Assembly: GCF_002211285.1 (NCBI RefSeq)
Contig: NZ_LOKX01000006.1
Coordinates: 62,001 to 126,000 of the forward strand
Length of the DNA stretch: 64,000 bases
Origin: Rhizobium sp. R635
GTDB taxonomy: Bacteria > Pseudomonadota > Alphaproteobacteria > Rhizobiales > Rhizobiaceae
Direction: 5' to 3'
Position numbers and translations under genes: made by a program. Under the pieces are notes generated by a model. That model made no database searches and was not told the origin of the DNA. It was given only the letters and a program-made list of their open reading frames with translations. Numbering within the stretch: the first letter of the stretch is position 1; the number at the start of each line of letters is the position of its first letter. Of the stretch, positions 50,780 to 59,847 are shown in pieces.

Positions 50780-50929
50780 TCGCGTCGATTCTGGGAGTTG
50801 GAGCGTCTTTGTGTGTCCGGGGGGACGCGCGGCGCTCCAAGGGGACGCTTCTCCGAAGCTTTGTGAATTAGGTGCTTGGCCTGCGCAGGCGAGCCTGCGG
50901 CGGTCTGGCTGACCCGGAGGAGGGGGCAG

Positions 50930-52078
50930 TTGGGCAATATTGTTTTCGTTGCAAGGGAAATCACGGACGGGGAGACGCGTGTTGCGGCCTCTGCCGAGAC
51001 CGTGAAGAAGATGAAGAGTTTCGGCTTCGATATCATCGTCGAAGCCGGCGCCGGTGCGGCTTCGCGCATTCCGGACGCCGAGTTCGAGGCCGTCGGCGCG
51101 AGAATCGGCAGTTTCGCCGATGCCGCCTCCGCCGACGTGGTGCTGAAGGTGCGCCGCCCGAGCCCATCGGAAATCGCGGGCTACAAGAGCGGCGCCGTCG
51201 TCATCGCCATCATGGACCCCTACGGCAATGACGAGGCGATCGCGGCGCTCGCAAGCGCCGGGCTTTCGGCTTTCGCCATGGAGCTGATGCCGCGCATCAC
51301 CCGTGCCCAGTCGATGGACGTGCTCTCCTCTCAGGCCAATCTTGCCGGCTACCAGGCCGTCATCGAGGCGGCGGCGGTCTATGACCGCGCCATGCCGATG
51401 ATGATGACGGCGGCAGGCACGGTGCCGGCCGCCAAGGTCTTTGTCATGGGCGCCGGTGTTGCCGGCCTGCAGGCGATCGCCACCGCGCGGCGTCTCGGCG
51501 CCGCGGTCTCGGCCACCGATGTGCGCCCTGCCGCCAAGGAGCAGGTCGCCTCGCTCGGCGCCAAGTTCATCGCCATCGAGGACGAGGAGTTCAAGGCGGC
51601 GGAAACGGCCGGCGGTTACGCCAAGGAAATGTCGACGGACTATCAGGCGAAGCAGGCGGCGCTCGTCGCCGAACACATCGCCAAGCAGGATATCGTCATC
51701 ACCACGGCTCTCATTCCCGGCCGGCCGGCGCCGCGGCTCGTCTCGCGCGCCATGCTTTCCTCGATGAAGCCGGGTGCGGTCGCCGTCGACCTCGCGGTCG
51801 AGCGCGGCGGCAATATCGAAGGCGTCGTTGCCGGCGAGGTCGCCGATGTCGAGGGCGTCAGGGTGATCGGCTTCGCCAACATGCCAGGCCGGGTCGCGGC
51901 CAGCGCCTCGGCGCTCTATGCCAAGAACCTCGTCACCTTCCTCGAGACCATGGTCAACAAGGAAACGAAGACGGTCGTCGTCAACCTCGACGACGAACTC
52001 GTCAAGGCGACGATGCTGACCTATGCCGGCGATGTGGTTCATCCCGCCTTCGGCGGCGCGAAGAAGGGAGACATGTGA
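50930..52078 (+). CDS. pntAA: NAD(P) transhydrogenase subunit alpha part 1
   Basis: 382 residues. Domain I of the proton-translocating transhydrogenase, which binds NAD(H). The alanine-dehydrogenase-like fold is clear in FVAREITDGETRVAASAETV, the Rossmann motif KVFVMGAGVAGLQAIATARR, and SSMKPGAVAVDLAVERGGNI. The start is TTG at 50930 behind GGAGGAGGGGG, giving the family N-terminus MGNIVFVAREI. In this family alpha is split into two genes (pntAA, pntAB), as in other alphaproteobacteria. It overlaps pntAB by one base. Confidence 0.95.
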   Translation: MGNIVFVAREITDGETRVAASAETVKKMKSFGFDIIVEAGAGAASRIPDAEFEAVGARIGSFADAASADVVLKVRRPSPSEIAGYKSGAVVIAIMDPYGNDEAIAALASAGLSAFAMELMPRITRAQSMDVLSSQANLAGYQAVIEAAAVYDRAMPMMMTAAGTVPAAKVFVMGAGVAGLQAIATARRLGAAVSATDVRPAAKEQVASLGAKFIAIEDEEFKAAETAGGYAKEMSTDYQAKQAALVAEHIAKQDIVITTALIPGRPAPRLVSRAMLSSMKPGAVAVDLAVERGGNIEGVVAGEVADVEGVRVIGFANMPGRVAASASALYAKNLVTFLETMVNKETKTVVVNLDDELVKATMLTYAGDVVHPAFGGAKKGDM

Positions 52079-52476
52079 TGGCCAGTGAAGCAATGGACAG
52101 GGCGCTGGAGCAGCTGAACGACGCGGTGACGGCCGTTGCCACCGCAGCTGCGCATGCACCCGAAGCGGCAAGCGCTGCGACCGGCGGGGCGATCGATCCC
52201 TTCGTCTTCCAACTGGCGATCTTCGTCTTGTCGATCTTCGTCGGCTATTACGTCGTCTGGTCGGTGACGCCGGCGCTGCACACGCCGCTGATGGCGGTCA
52301 CCAATGCGATTTCCTCCGTCATCGTCGTCGGCGCCCTTCTGGCGGTCGGCATTTCCACGAGCGGGCTTGCGACCGGCTTCGGCTTCGTCGCCCTCGTGCT
52401 GGTCTCGGTGAACATCTTCGGCGGCTTCCTGGTCACGCAGCGCATGCTGGCGATGTACCGCAAGAAGGACAGGTGA
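52078..52476 (+). CDS. pntAB: NAD(P) transhydrogenase subunit alpha part 2
   Basis: 132 residues with an acidic/Ala-rich N-terminal segment, then about four membrane helices starting DPFVFQLAIFVLSIFVGYYV, with LHTPLMAVTNAISSVIVVGA, the conserved proton-channel segment. The ATG at 52078 overlaps the pntAA stop (TGATG). It provides half of the membrane domain II together with the N-terminus of PntB. Confidence 0.95.
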   Translation: MASEAMDRALEQLNDAVTAVATAAAHAPEAASAATGGAIDPFVFQLAIFVLSIFVGYYVVWSVTPALHTPLMAVTNAISSVIVVGALLAVGISTSGLATGFGFVALVLVSVNIFGGFLVTQRMLAMYRKKDR

Positions 52477-52483
52477 GGGATCG

Positions 52484-53878
52484 ATGACCAATATTGCAGC
52501 CTTCCTTTACCTCGTCTCCGGCGTTCTCTTCATTCTGGCGCTCCGCGGCCTCTCCCATCCGGCCACCAGCCGCAAGGGCAATCTCTACGGCATGGTCGGC
52601 ATGGGGATCGCCATCCTGACGACGCTGGTGCTGGCGACGCCTAATTTCGGCGGCTTCGTGCTGATCGTCCTCGGCCTTGCCATCGGCGGCAGCGTCGGCG
52701 CCTATGTCGCCCGCACCATTCCGATGACCTCGATGCCGCAGCTCGTCGCCGGCTTCCATTCACTGGTCGGCCTTGCCGCCGTGCTGGTGGCGGCCTCAGC
52801 GCTCTATACGCCCGCCTCCTTCGGGATCGGCGAGATCGGCCAGATCCACACCGAGGCGCGCATCGAAATGGCGCTTGGCGTGGCGATCGGGGCGCTCACC
52901 TTCACCGGCTCGATCATTGCCTTCCTGAAGCTCGACGGGCGCATGTCCGGCAAGCCGATCCTGCTGCCCTACCGGCATCTGATCAACGCGGCGCTGCTGG
53001 TGCTGATCGTGCTCTTCATCATCGGCCTTGCCGCGACCGAAAGCCATTTCGACTTCTGGGCCGTCGTGGCGCTGTCGCTGGCGCTCGGTGTCCTGCTGAT
53101 CGTGCCGATCGGCGGGGCCGACATGCCCGTCGTTGTCTCGATGCTGAACTCCTATTCCGGATGGGCTGCGGCCGGCATCGGCTTCACCCTTGGCAATCTG
53201 GCGCTGATCATCACCGGCGCGCTCGTCGGTTCTTCCGGCGCCATCCTTTCCTACATCATGTGCAAGGGCATGAACCGCTCCTTCGTCTCCGTCATTCTCG
53301 GCGGTTTCGGTGGCGAGACGGCGTCGGGCGGGCCTGACACGTCAGACAAGACGGTGAAGCTCGGCTCGGCCGAGGATGCGGCCTATCTGATGGCGAATGC
53401 TTCGAAGGTGATCATCGTGCCGGGATACGGCATGGCTGTCGCTCAGGCACAGCATGCGCTGCGCGAACTTGCCGACAATCTGAAGAAGAACGGCGTCGAA
53501 GTGAAATATGCGATCCATCCGGTCGCAGGCCGCATGCCCGGCCATATGAATGTGCTGCTGGCCGAAGCCAATGTTCCCTATGACGAGGTCTTCGAGCTCG
53601 AGGACATCAATTCAGAATTCGCCCAGGCCGACGTCGCCTATGTCATCGGCGCCAACGACGTCACCAATCCGGCGGCGCGCGACGACAAGACCTCGCCGAT
53701 CTACGGCATGCCGATCCTCGACGTCGACCGGGCCAAGACCTGCCTGTTCGTCAAGCGCTCGCTCGGCTCGGGTTATGCCGGCATCGACAATACGCTGTTC
53801 TACAAGGACGGCACGATGATGCTGCTCGGCGATGCCAAGAAAATGACCGAGGATATCAACAAGGCGATCGCGCATTGA
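52484..53878 (+). CDS. pntB: NAD(P) transhydrogenase subunit beta
   Basis: 464 residues. The N-terminal membrane part has eight to nine helices (to about residue 265) and HSLVGLAAVLVAASALYTPA. The C-terminal domain III binds NADP(H): KVIIVPGYGMAVAQAQHALR, HPVAGRMPGHMNVLLAEANV, and VIGANDVTNPAARDD. The complex uses the proton gradient to reduce NADP with NADH. It starts 8 bp after pntAB. A hairpin follows the stop. Confidence 0.96.
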   Translation: MTNIAAFLYLVSGVLFILALRGLSHPATSRKGNLYGMVGMGIAILTTLVLATPNFGGFVLIVLGLAIGGSVGAYVARTIPMTSMPQLVAGFHSLVGLAAVLVAASALYTPASFGIGEIGQIHTEARIEMALGVAIGALTFTGSIIAFLKLDGRMSGKPILLPYRHLINAALLVLIVLFIIGLAATESHFDFWAVVALSLALGVLLIVPIGGADMPVVVSMLNSYSGWAAAGIGFTLGNLALIITGALVGSSGAILSYIMCKGMNRSFVSVILGGFGGETASGGPDTSDKTVKLGSAEDAAYLMANASKVIIVPGYGMAVAQAQHALRELADNLKKNGVEVKYAIHPVAGRMPGHMNVLLAEANVPYDEVFELEDINSEFAQADVAYVIGANDVTNPAARDDKTSPIYGMPILDVDRAKTCLFVKRSLGSGYAGIDNTLFYKDGTMMLLGDAKKMTEDINKAIAH

Positions 53879-53890
53879 TCGACGCAGATA

Positions 53891-53912
53891 CAGCCGCCCT
53901 CGGGCGGCTGTT
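53891..53912 (+). terminator. Terminator-like hairpin after pntB
   Basis: CAGCCGCC-CTCG-GGCGGCTG is a perfect 8-bp stem 13 bp after the pntB stop, followed by only two T residues. The U tract is weak, so termination may be partial. Confidence 0.55.
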
Positions 53913-53974
53913 CGACTCAGGCTTGATATCATGGGCCATGCCGGCCTCGATCATCGCGGAGCCAGGGCTTTTCC

Positions 53975-54457
53975 TCATACCTCGCCCGGCACGAGCGTCA
54001 TCTTTTCGACGCCGATCGCGAGGTTCAGCCCTTCCTGAGCCTGGACATTCAACGGCTGCAGCATGAAGGCCTTGTTGGTGCCGCCGGCGATTACCTTGGC
54101 GCCGGCGCCCGCGCCGATGCTCGCATCCGCGCCGACACCGTAATATTCGCCGGCAAGCGCGAATTGCGGAACATCCGTGCCGGTCTTCGCCAGCACCTGC
54201 CAGATCATCACGCTCTTGCCGGTCTGGCCGATATCGAGCCCGAACTTCTCGATCTTGCCGGCATAGACCGCCTTGGCGCCGCCTGATGCCGGGGTATACG
54301 TGCAAATCAGGTTCTTCTGTGAGGTGATGATCAGGCCCTGGCCGCCATCCGATCCGCAGACCAGGCGGCCAAGCGTGACATAGTTTTCCGCGCCGGCCGG
54401 GCCTGCCCAGACAGCCGCCGTCAGTGCCGCGGCTGTGATCATGGTTTGCTTGAACAT
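53975..54457 (-). CDS. DUF992 periplasmic protein
   Basis: 160 residues with a Sec signal peptide (MFKQTMITAAALTAAVWAGP, cleavage at AGA-EN). The mature part has VTLGRLVCGSDGGQGLIITS, LICTYTPASGGAKAVYAGKI and KFGLDIGQTGKSVMIWQVLA, the DUF992 pattern found in Rhizobiales. Two cysteines may pair. Function unknown. AAAGGAGAAAG precedes the ATG at 54457. A second paralogue often occurs in rhizobial genomes; none is seen here. Confidence 0.85.
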   Translation of the reverse strand: MFKQTMITAAALTAAVWAGPAGAENYVTLGRLVCGSDGGQGLIITSQKNLICTYTPASGGAKAVYAGKIEKFGLDIGQTGKSVMIWQVLAKTGTDVPQFALAGEYYGVGADASIGAGAGAKVIAGGTNKAFMLQPLNVQAQEGLNLAIGVEKMTLVPGEV

Positions 54458-54522
54458 GGTCTTTCTCCTTTGGAACGACCTGTCCGAAACGGGTGGAAGT
54501 GGCGATTGTTCCTGGCTAGACG

Positions 54523-56175
54523 TTAGTCCCGCTCCAGCGTGGCGCGCTGCGCCGTCAGCACCCACACCAGGCCTTCGGGCCGGAAATCGACCTCCACAGT
54601 ACCGCGGAAGGCCGCGGCGGCATGGGCCTTGATCACCGTCGTGCCGAAGCCCGAGCGCGATGGCTCTGCGACCGGAGGGCCGCCGCGCTCCTCCCAGGTA
54701 AAGCGGAGCAGGGCCTCCGGTTTGTCTTCCTCCCTCGCCTCCCGCCATTCGAACCGGACACGGCCCTGCGGCACGGAGAGCGCACCGTATTTCACCGAAT
54801 TGGTGGCGAGTTCATGCAAGGCAAGGCCGAGATTCTGCACCGCATCCGGCTTCAGGACGAAATCTTCACCGCTGACATCGATCTGTTCGCGCGCATGCGG
54901 GAAAGCCTGCAGGTGGATATCGACGACGCGCCGCAGCGACACGCCTCCCCACTGCTCGCTGGTCAGCAGCTCGATTGAGCGCACCAGTCCCTCGAGGCGA
55001 TCGGCGACGGCGGCCTGGAAGCTCTCGACGCTGTCGGCCTGTTTGGCGAGCTGGCGCATCATGGCCTGGGCAAGGGTCAGAAGATTCTTGGTGCGGTGGA
55101 CGAGTTCGTGCATGACGAAACGCAGCCGGTCCTCGGTCTGGCTGCGATCGAAGGAGGCATTCGAAAGGGCGATCGCCACCTGGTTCGCCTCGATGACGCT
55201 GGTCTCGACCGGTGAGACGATATGGCCTTCGCCCATGCGGTTCGCCATGTCGGCGATCTCGCGGATGGTGGTGCGGACCTGCCTTGCGACGGCATAGGCG
55301 GCCAGCACGGCGACGAGTACGAGGGCGACGCCGCCGATGATGAGGAAACGCCATGTGCTCAGGATCGAAGCCTGGGCGACCGGCCCCCAGATCACCGTCT
55401 TCCAGGACCAGCCTGGAATCTGGGCATAACCGAGGAGCATGTGCGGCAGGACCGTCTCGTCCTCGAAGACGCCTCGGAAGGTGCCGAGCGCCGGCAGGAT
55501 GCGCGGATCAAAGGGCGTGCCGGGTTCGAGGTTAGCCGGGCCGGTGGCAGCGACCACGTGGCCGCTCTGGTCGATGATGGCGGCCGACCAGCCGGGGGCC
55601 AGGCCTTCGGTCGTCACGAGCCTCCCCAGATCCTTGGCATCCTGCGTGATGATGAGGGCTGCGACGGGATCGTTCGCACGGGGCAGGGTGACGTTATAGA
55701 CCCAGTCGCCGCTGATCTGGCCGCGGAAGACATCGGAAGCCTCGATGCGGCCGGAGGTCATGGCCGATTCGAGCGCAGGCATGTTTGCCACCTTGCCGAG
55801 CGGCGTGCCGAAGGCTCGGCGCGTGTTCAAGAGTTGCTGGCCGCTGCGGTCGACGGCGATGACGAACAGCGTATTATCCCGCAAGGCCGTTTCCGTGCGC
55901 TCGTGAAAGGCGGCGAGATTGCCGTTTTCGAGCTCCGGCGAGCTCGACAGCAGCCGCAGCGTCGTCGCCATATCCTGAAGCTGGCGGTCGATGATGCGTG
56001 AAAGGGCGACAGCATCCTGGGCCGTCTCGCGTTTCAGCGCCGAGCGCTGGTTGTCTTCCAGCTGCAGCAGAAGCAGCGCCACGAAGGCGAAGATCGGCAG
56101 TGCGATCGCCACCGCCATGGCGACGAGATAGGTGCCGATCGAGGCCTTGGGAAAGAACAGCGCAACGAGCTTCAT
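54523..56175 (-). CDS. HWE-family sensor histidine kinase with periplasmic dCache-like sensor
   Basis: 550 residues. Two membrane helices (about 12-37 and 280-305) bracket a periplasmic sensor of the dCache_1 type (about 40-275), followed by HAMP-like sequence. The HWE kinase core has the phosphoacceptor in FVMHELVHRTKNLLTLAQAM (H356), the N box GLALHELATNSVKYGALSVP, and the WxE motif in RFTWEERGGPPV, which names the family. HWE kinases in rhizobia often act in the general stress response or respond to light or redox. No response regulator is adjacent. Confidence 0.9.
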   Translation of the reverse strand: MKLVALFFPKASIGTYLVAMAVAIALPIFAFVALLLLQLEDNQRSALKRETAQDAVALSRIIDRQLQDMATTLRLLSSSPELENGNLAAFHERTETALRDNTLFVIAVDRSGQQLLNTRRAFGTPLGKVANMPALESAMTSGRIEASDVFRGQISGDWVYNVTLPRANDPVAALIITQDAKDLGRLVTTEGLAPGWSAAIIDQSGHVVAATGPANLEPGTPFDPRILPALGTFRGVFEDETVLPHMLLGYAQIPGWSWKTVIWGPVAQASILSTWRFLIIGGVALVLVAVLAAYAVARQVRTTIREIADMANRMGEGHIVSPVETSVIEANQVAIALSNASFDRSQTEDRLRFVMHELVHRTKNLLTLAQAMMRQLAKQADSVESFQAAVADRLEGLVRSIELLTSEQWGGVSLRRVVDIHLQAFPHAREQIDVSGEDFVLKPDAVQNLGLALHELATNSVKYGALSVPQGRVRFEWREAREEDKPEALLRFTWEERGGPPVAEPSRSGFGTTVIKAHAAAAFRGTVEVDFRPEGLVWVLTAQRATLERD

Positions 56176-56450
56176 CTATTGCGCCATCTCGCATGCGCTA
56201 TGGTGAAATTGCTCAAACCGAAATCGATCGAAGGTGTTGCCGCGGCCTTTGCGCGTCTGAAAAGATGCGCGGCGCTGCAATGCGCGCTGTCCGCAACAGT
56301 TTTTGTTCGCGGCCAGGAAAGCAAAGACCCGCATCTCTCGCAAACCGCCCTCAACACGTTTCGGGTGCCCGATAGCAGGCTATCGAAGCAGGTGCATGTT
56401 AGGGGGAGTAGAAGAAGGTTGCAACACAGTATGAACATGCCGTCGAAGAG

Positions 56451-56477
56451 GGCGGCCGTTTTTCGGCCTGCCTTTTT
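56451..56477 (+). terminator. Plus-strand terminator without an annotated gene upstream
   Basis: GGC-GGCCG pairs with CGGCC-(T)GCC around a TTTTT loop, followed by five T residues. It looks like a Rho-independent terminator. A small RNA from about 56200-56450 is the simplest explanation. Confidence 0.5.
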
Positions 56478-56582
56478 GACGCGGTGGGGCCACTGTCTCA
56501 GGCAGGATGGCAGCCTATCAACCGCATCGAATCAGAGATGATTTCAAGAATAGCGCCGCAGTGGCGGCAAAAGGCCGGCGAA

Positions 56583-56607
56583 GGGCGGCCGGTGCTCCGG
56601 GCCGCCC
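56583..56607 (-). terminator. Hairpin after the TPR lipoprotein gene
   Basis: GGGCGGCC (56583-56590) pairs with GGCCGCCC (56600-56607). In the minus direction CCTTTTG follows after about 10 bases, a weak U tract. Confidence 0.5.
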
Positions 56608-56618
56608 AACTGATGTCC

Positions 56619-57488
56619 TCAGCCGGCCGGGGCGACGCCGACGCGGGCCAGGCCGTCGCGGGCAGGCTGGTATTTCGGGTCGAGGCCGACCGCATGGCGA
56701 TAGGAGCGGGCAGCCTTCGCCTTGTCGCCGCGGCGTTCGTAGACGAGCGCCTGGTTGGCCCAGGATTCGGCAATGTTGCCATTGAGCTCGATCGCATGAT
56801 TGAAATCGGCGAACGCGTTGTCATCGTCATTCAGAGCGATGTAGGAGACGCCGCGGCCATTGTAAGGCTCGGGCGAATTCGGCGCGAGCGAGATGGCCTT
56901 CGAGAAATCGTCGATCGCCTTGTCCTGCTGATTGCGCTTCTGATAGATCAGGCCACGATTGTGATAGGCGCGGCCATCGGTGGTGCCGAGCTGGATCGCC
57001 TTGTTGAAATCGTTGAAAGCCGCATCGTCCTGGCCGGCCATGCGATAGACATTGCCGCGGCCGATATAGGCGACGTCGTAGCTCGGATTGATCTGCAGGG
57101 CGGCGTTATAGTCGGCGATCGCCTGCTGCTGCTGGCCCATGTTGCGATAGACGAGCGCGCGGTTGGCATAGGCCTGGAAGAAACGCGGATTGATCTGCAA
57201 TGCCGTGTTGAAATCGTTCAGCGCCTGGCGGAACTGGCCGCCGCGGCCATAAGCGGAACCGCGGACGTTATATCCTTCGGGATCTCGCGGATTGGCGTTG
57301 ATAACAGCCGTCAGCGACGCGATGTTCTCTTCCGAGCCCTGCGCCTTGTCGATGCGGATCACGGCATCCGTGGTGTTGGTCGTCTCGCAGCCGGCGAGGC
57401 CGAACATGGCCGCCAGCGCCAAGGCGGGCAGGAATGCGGTTTTCTGCATGCGCCAGGCGCGGGACGGATTGAAGGTGGTATCAGCCAT
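56619..57488 (-). CDS. TPR-repeat lipoprotein
   Basis: 289 residues. From the ATG at 57488 the protein has a basic N-terminus, a hydrophobic helix and the lipobox LAGC (QKTAFLPALALAAMFGLAGC), so it should be a lipoprotein. Six or seven tetratricopeptide repeats follow (about 60-280): EGYNVRGSAYGRGGQFRQAL, QAYANRALVYRNMGQQQQAI and RAYHNRGLIYQKRNQQDKAI are typical. It resembles NlpI-like TPR proteins. The likely job is protein-protein contact at the cell envelope. A GGAAAGCGAG box precedes the start; a longer form would run through an unlikely upstream ATG. Confidence 0.87.
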   Translation of the reverse strand: MADTTFNPSRAWRMQKTAFLPALALAAMFGLAGCETTNTTDAVIRIDKAQGSEENIASLTAVINANPRDPEGYNVRGSAYGRGGQFRQALNDFNTALQINPRFFQAYANRALVYRNMGQQQQAIADYNAALQINPSYDVAYIGRGNVYRMAGQDDAAFNDFNKAIQLGTTDGRAYHNRGLIYQKRNQQDKAIDDFSKAISLAPNSPEPYNGRGVSYIALNDDDNAFADFNHAIELNGNIAESWANQALVYERRGDKAKAARSYRHAVGLDPKYQPARDGLARVGVAPAG

Positions 57489-57622
57489 TCGGGCTCGCTT
57501 TCCCCATGCGGCATATCCAACACTGGGATATGCGATCTTCAGCGGCAAACTAAAAAGGCGGCGGCGAACCTATCGCCCCCGCCACAATGCATCTGAAAAC
57601 GTCGAAAAAACGACGGCAACGC

Positions 57623-57835
57623 TTAGCGTGCGACCAGACCTTCGCGCTGGGCGCGCTTGCGGGCCAGCTTGCGAACGCGGCGAACAGCCTCGGCCTTTTC
57701 GCGAGCGCGCTTCTGCGACGGCTTCTCGTAGTAGTCGCGCATCTTCATTTCGCGGAAAATGCCTTCGCGCTGCATCTTCTTCTTGAGAGCGCGGAGAGCC
57801 TGATCGACATTGTTATCGCGGACAAGTACCTGCAC
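57623..57835 (-). CDS. rpsU: 30S ribosomal protein S21
   Basis: 70 residues from the GTG at 57835 ([20 protein letters not shown]), the usual alphaproteobacterial start. A second GTG at 57844, closer to AAAGGA, would add three residues. The basic C-terminus [20 protein letters not shown] is typical of S21, which helps mRNA binding near the 16S anti-Shine-Dalgarno. It is transcribed alone, with the TPR gene 134 bp downstream. Confidence 0.95.
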   Translation of the reverse strand: MQVLVRDNNVDQALRALKKKMQREGIFREMKMRDYYEKPSQKRAREKAEAVRRVRKLARKRAQREGLVAR

Positions 57836-57991
57836 GAGAATCACGTTCCTTTGGTTTGGTTGATGCCTGAGGCGGCGCAGCGCCAGGGGCAAAAATATAA
57901 CGTTCGCGCGGCCGCAGCCTTGCGATTGGTGATGCGGGATAGCAGATCGGGTAGGGGAAGTCCAGACGGATATGAAAAGCGGGCGGAAAAA

Positions 57992-59635
57992 TCACGCCTC
58001 GCCCGATATCCGGCTGCGATCGGAGGTCTCGGGCAGGGTTTCATCCAGTGCGGCGATCGCCTCCTTGAGCGCCGTCCTGACCCGGAGACGATCGGCCGGC
58101 TCCAGCCGGCTCATGTCCAGATGCAGGTCGAGGCCCGCGAGGTGTTCGCTGAGAACCCGGCTCTTGTGATCGGCGCCGAGCGTCAGCCCGTCCACGGCAT
58201 AGGGCACGACTTCGCGCTGTATGCCCTTCATGGTGATCGGCGGCAAGGGATGGGCGTCGACGATCTCGTTCACCAGCGCATAGGTTTCGTAGCTGATGAC
58301 GATTTCCCCGCCCTGGGCGATCGATTGCAGCCTGGCGGCGAGATTGGCCTCGGCCCCGATGATCGTATAGTCCATGCGGTCGTTGCTGCCGAAATTGCCG
58401 ACATTGCAATAGCCGCTGTTGATTCCCATGCGGACGACGAACGGCTCCTCGGTGCCGTTCCTGCGCCATCTGTCCTTGAGTTCGCCGAGACGGCGCTGCA
58501 TGTCGACCGCCATGCGCAGGCATGCTTTCGCGTCTTCCTCCGGCCCCTTCGTTTCGGGATCGCCGAAGAAGACCAGCATCGCGTCGCCGATGAACTTGTC
58601 CACCGTGCCGCCGTGCTCCAGCGCAATGTTGGACATTTCGGTCAGATATTCATTGAGCATCTCCGTCAGGGCTTCGGGCTGCAGGCGTTCGGTGGTCGCG
58701 GTGAAATCCTTGATGTCGGAGAAGAAGATCGTCAGGCGCTTGCGCTCGGTATGGACGACGACGTCCTTCTGTCCGCTGAAGATGCTCTTGTAGATCTGCG
58801 GCGAAAGATAGCGGGAAATTTTCAGGGAAACGCTGGCGAGGAATTCGTTCGCCGCTTCGAGATCCTGATTGGCGCCGTGGATCGCCCGCGCCTGCTGCCG
58901 CTGGAGAAGGATGAAACTGATGCCGATGACGGCGACGAATAGGAAATAACAGAGCAGGTATTTAAAGGCGAAGACATTGCTGACATAGGGCTGCCGGATG
59001 ATGACTTCCTGTATGCCGCGCACGTCGCCGACCTTCCAATCGGTTTTGGGGCTTTCGGGATGGGTGTTGTGGCAGGCGACGCAGGCCTGGCCCATGACGA
59101 CGGGGGTGATGAAGCGCAGCGTATCGGTCAATCCGACGCGGGTAAGGTCGTTCAGGGTCTGCTGCGGATTGGCGCGCAAGGCGGCGAGCGCCTGTGTCTC
59201 GAAGTCGTCGAGGTCGTGGGATGCGCGGCTCTTGAAGGGAAGATCGGAAACGAAGCGGTAGGTGATATTGGCCTGCTGCTCCTTGATGACGTCGCCGAGT
59301 TCCAGGGAAAGCGTTGCCGGCAACGGGATGGCGCCTGGAATATTGGCGTAGTTATGGGAGACGACCGTGCCTGCGGTTGCGCCGTTCGCGTGGGCGGCCA
59401 GAACACGCCCCACGACGTTCGTGGAATAATAAGAGCGGATGCTTGAAACCAGCGAGCTCATGTCGCGCGCCTGGCGCCGCAGGGTATTTCCCGAGAGATC
59501 GCTGATATCGAGCCAGACGGCCAGCGGCAGCCCCGCAAGCATTGCCAGCACGACGACGATAAGCCAGTAGCCGCTCCGACGCGCGGCGGATTCGGAAATC
59601 ACGGGCGACCCCTCATTCTTTTTGCGGAAAAGCAT
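57992..59635 (-). CDS. Class III adenylate/guanylate cyclase with haem-binding DUF3365 sensor
   Basis: About 547 residues. A membrane helix (about 20-45) is followed by a periplasmic DUF3365/Tll0287-like domain with a c-type haem site CVACHNTHP (C185, C188, H189), a second helix (about 220-245), a short coiled segment, and a class III cyclase domain (about 295-485). Metal aspartates are in LTIFFSDIKDFTATTERL (D307) and VDKFIGDAMLVFFGD (D351). The transition-state Asn/Arg pair is in IIGAEANLAARLQSIAQ. The lysine in VDKFIGD suggests ATP. Probably a redox or gas sensor making cAMP. The start is uncertain: ATG at 59635, or 59692. Confidence 0.88.
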   Translation of the reverse strand: MLFRKKNEGSPVISESAARRSGYWLIVVVLAMLAGLPLAVWLDISDLSGNTLRRQARDMSSLVSSIRSYYSTNVVGRVLAAHANGATAGTVVSHNYANIPGAIPLPATLSLELGDVIKEQQANITYRFVSDLPFKSRASHDLDDFETQALAALRANPQQTLNDLTRVGLTDTLRFITPVVMGQACVACHNTHPESPKTDWKVGDVRGIQEVIIRQPYVSNVFAFKYLLCYFLFVAVIGISFILLQRQQARAIHGANQDLEAANEFLASVSLKISRYLSPQIYKSIFSGQKDVVVHTERKRLTIFFSDIKDFTATTERLQPEALTEMLNEYLTEMSNIALEHGGTVDKFIGDAMLVFFGDPETKGPEEDAKACLRMAVDMQRRLGELKDRWRRNGTEEPFVVRMGINSGYCNVGNFGSNDRMDYTIIGAEANLAARLQSIAQGGEIVISYETYALVNEIVDAHPLPPITMKGIQREVVPYAVDGLTLGADHKSRVLSEHLAGLDLHLDMSRLEPADRLRVRTALKEAIAALDETLPETSDRSRISGEA

Positions 59636-59847
59636 CCGATTTTCGCTCACTACAAGAACATTTCGCCGCCTGCCCGGCAAGATCGAAGCCATGTCATTTG
59701 GGGGTAAAACCCCGGCCAAAACAGGAGAAAAAAAGAGGGCGGCTTCTGTGCATGTGCGAATGGCGTTCGAACCGAAAGCGGCGTAGCCTGTCTGCCGGCA
59801 GTTACGGGCCTGCTTGGCCGGCCGTGGAGGGGACAGCCGGTGAGATC

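Larger units (their letters stand above)
56176..56618. other. 443-bp intergenic region with no supported protein gene
   Basis: It lies between the HWE kinase start and the end of the TPR gene, both on the minus strand, so it holds the kinase promoter. A plus-strand terminator at 56451-56477 has no plus-strand gene ahead of it. A 120-codon plus-strand frame (56179-56541) shows no GC3 pattern or domain. The kinase promoter was not recognised. Confidence 0.5.

Noticed and set aside
50393..52171. 592-codon minus-strand frame opposite pntAA
   Set aside because: Antisense shadow; crosses several unrelated plus-strand features and has no ribosome site.
56179..56541. 120-codon plus-strand frame in the gap before the TPR gene
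   Set aside because: No GC3 bias, no domain, no ribosome site, and it runs through a terminator.
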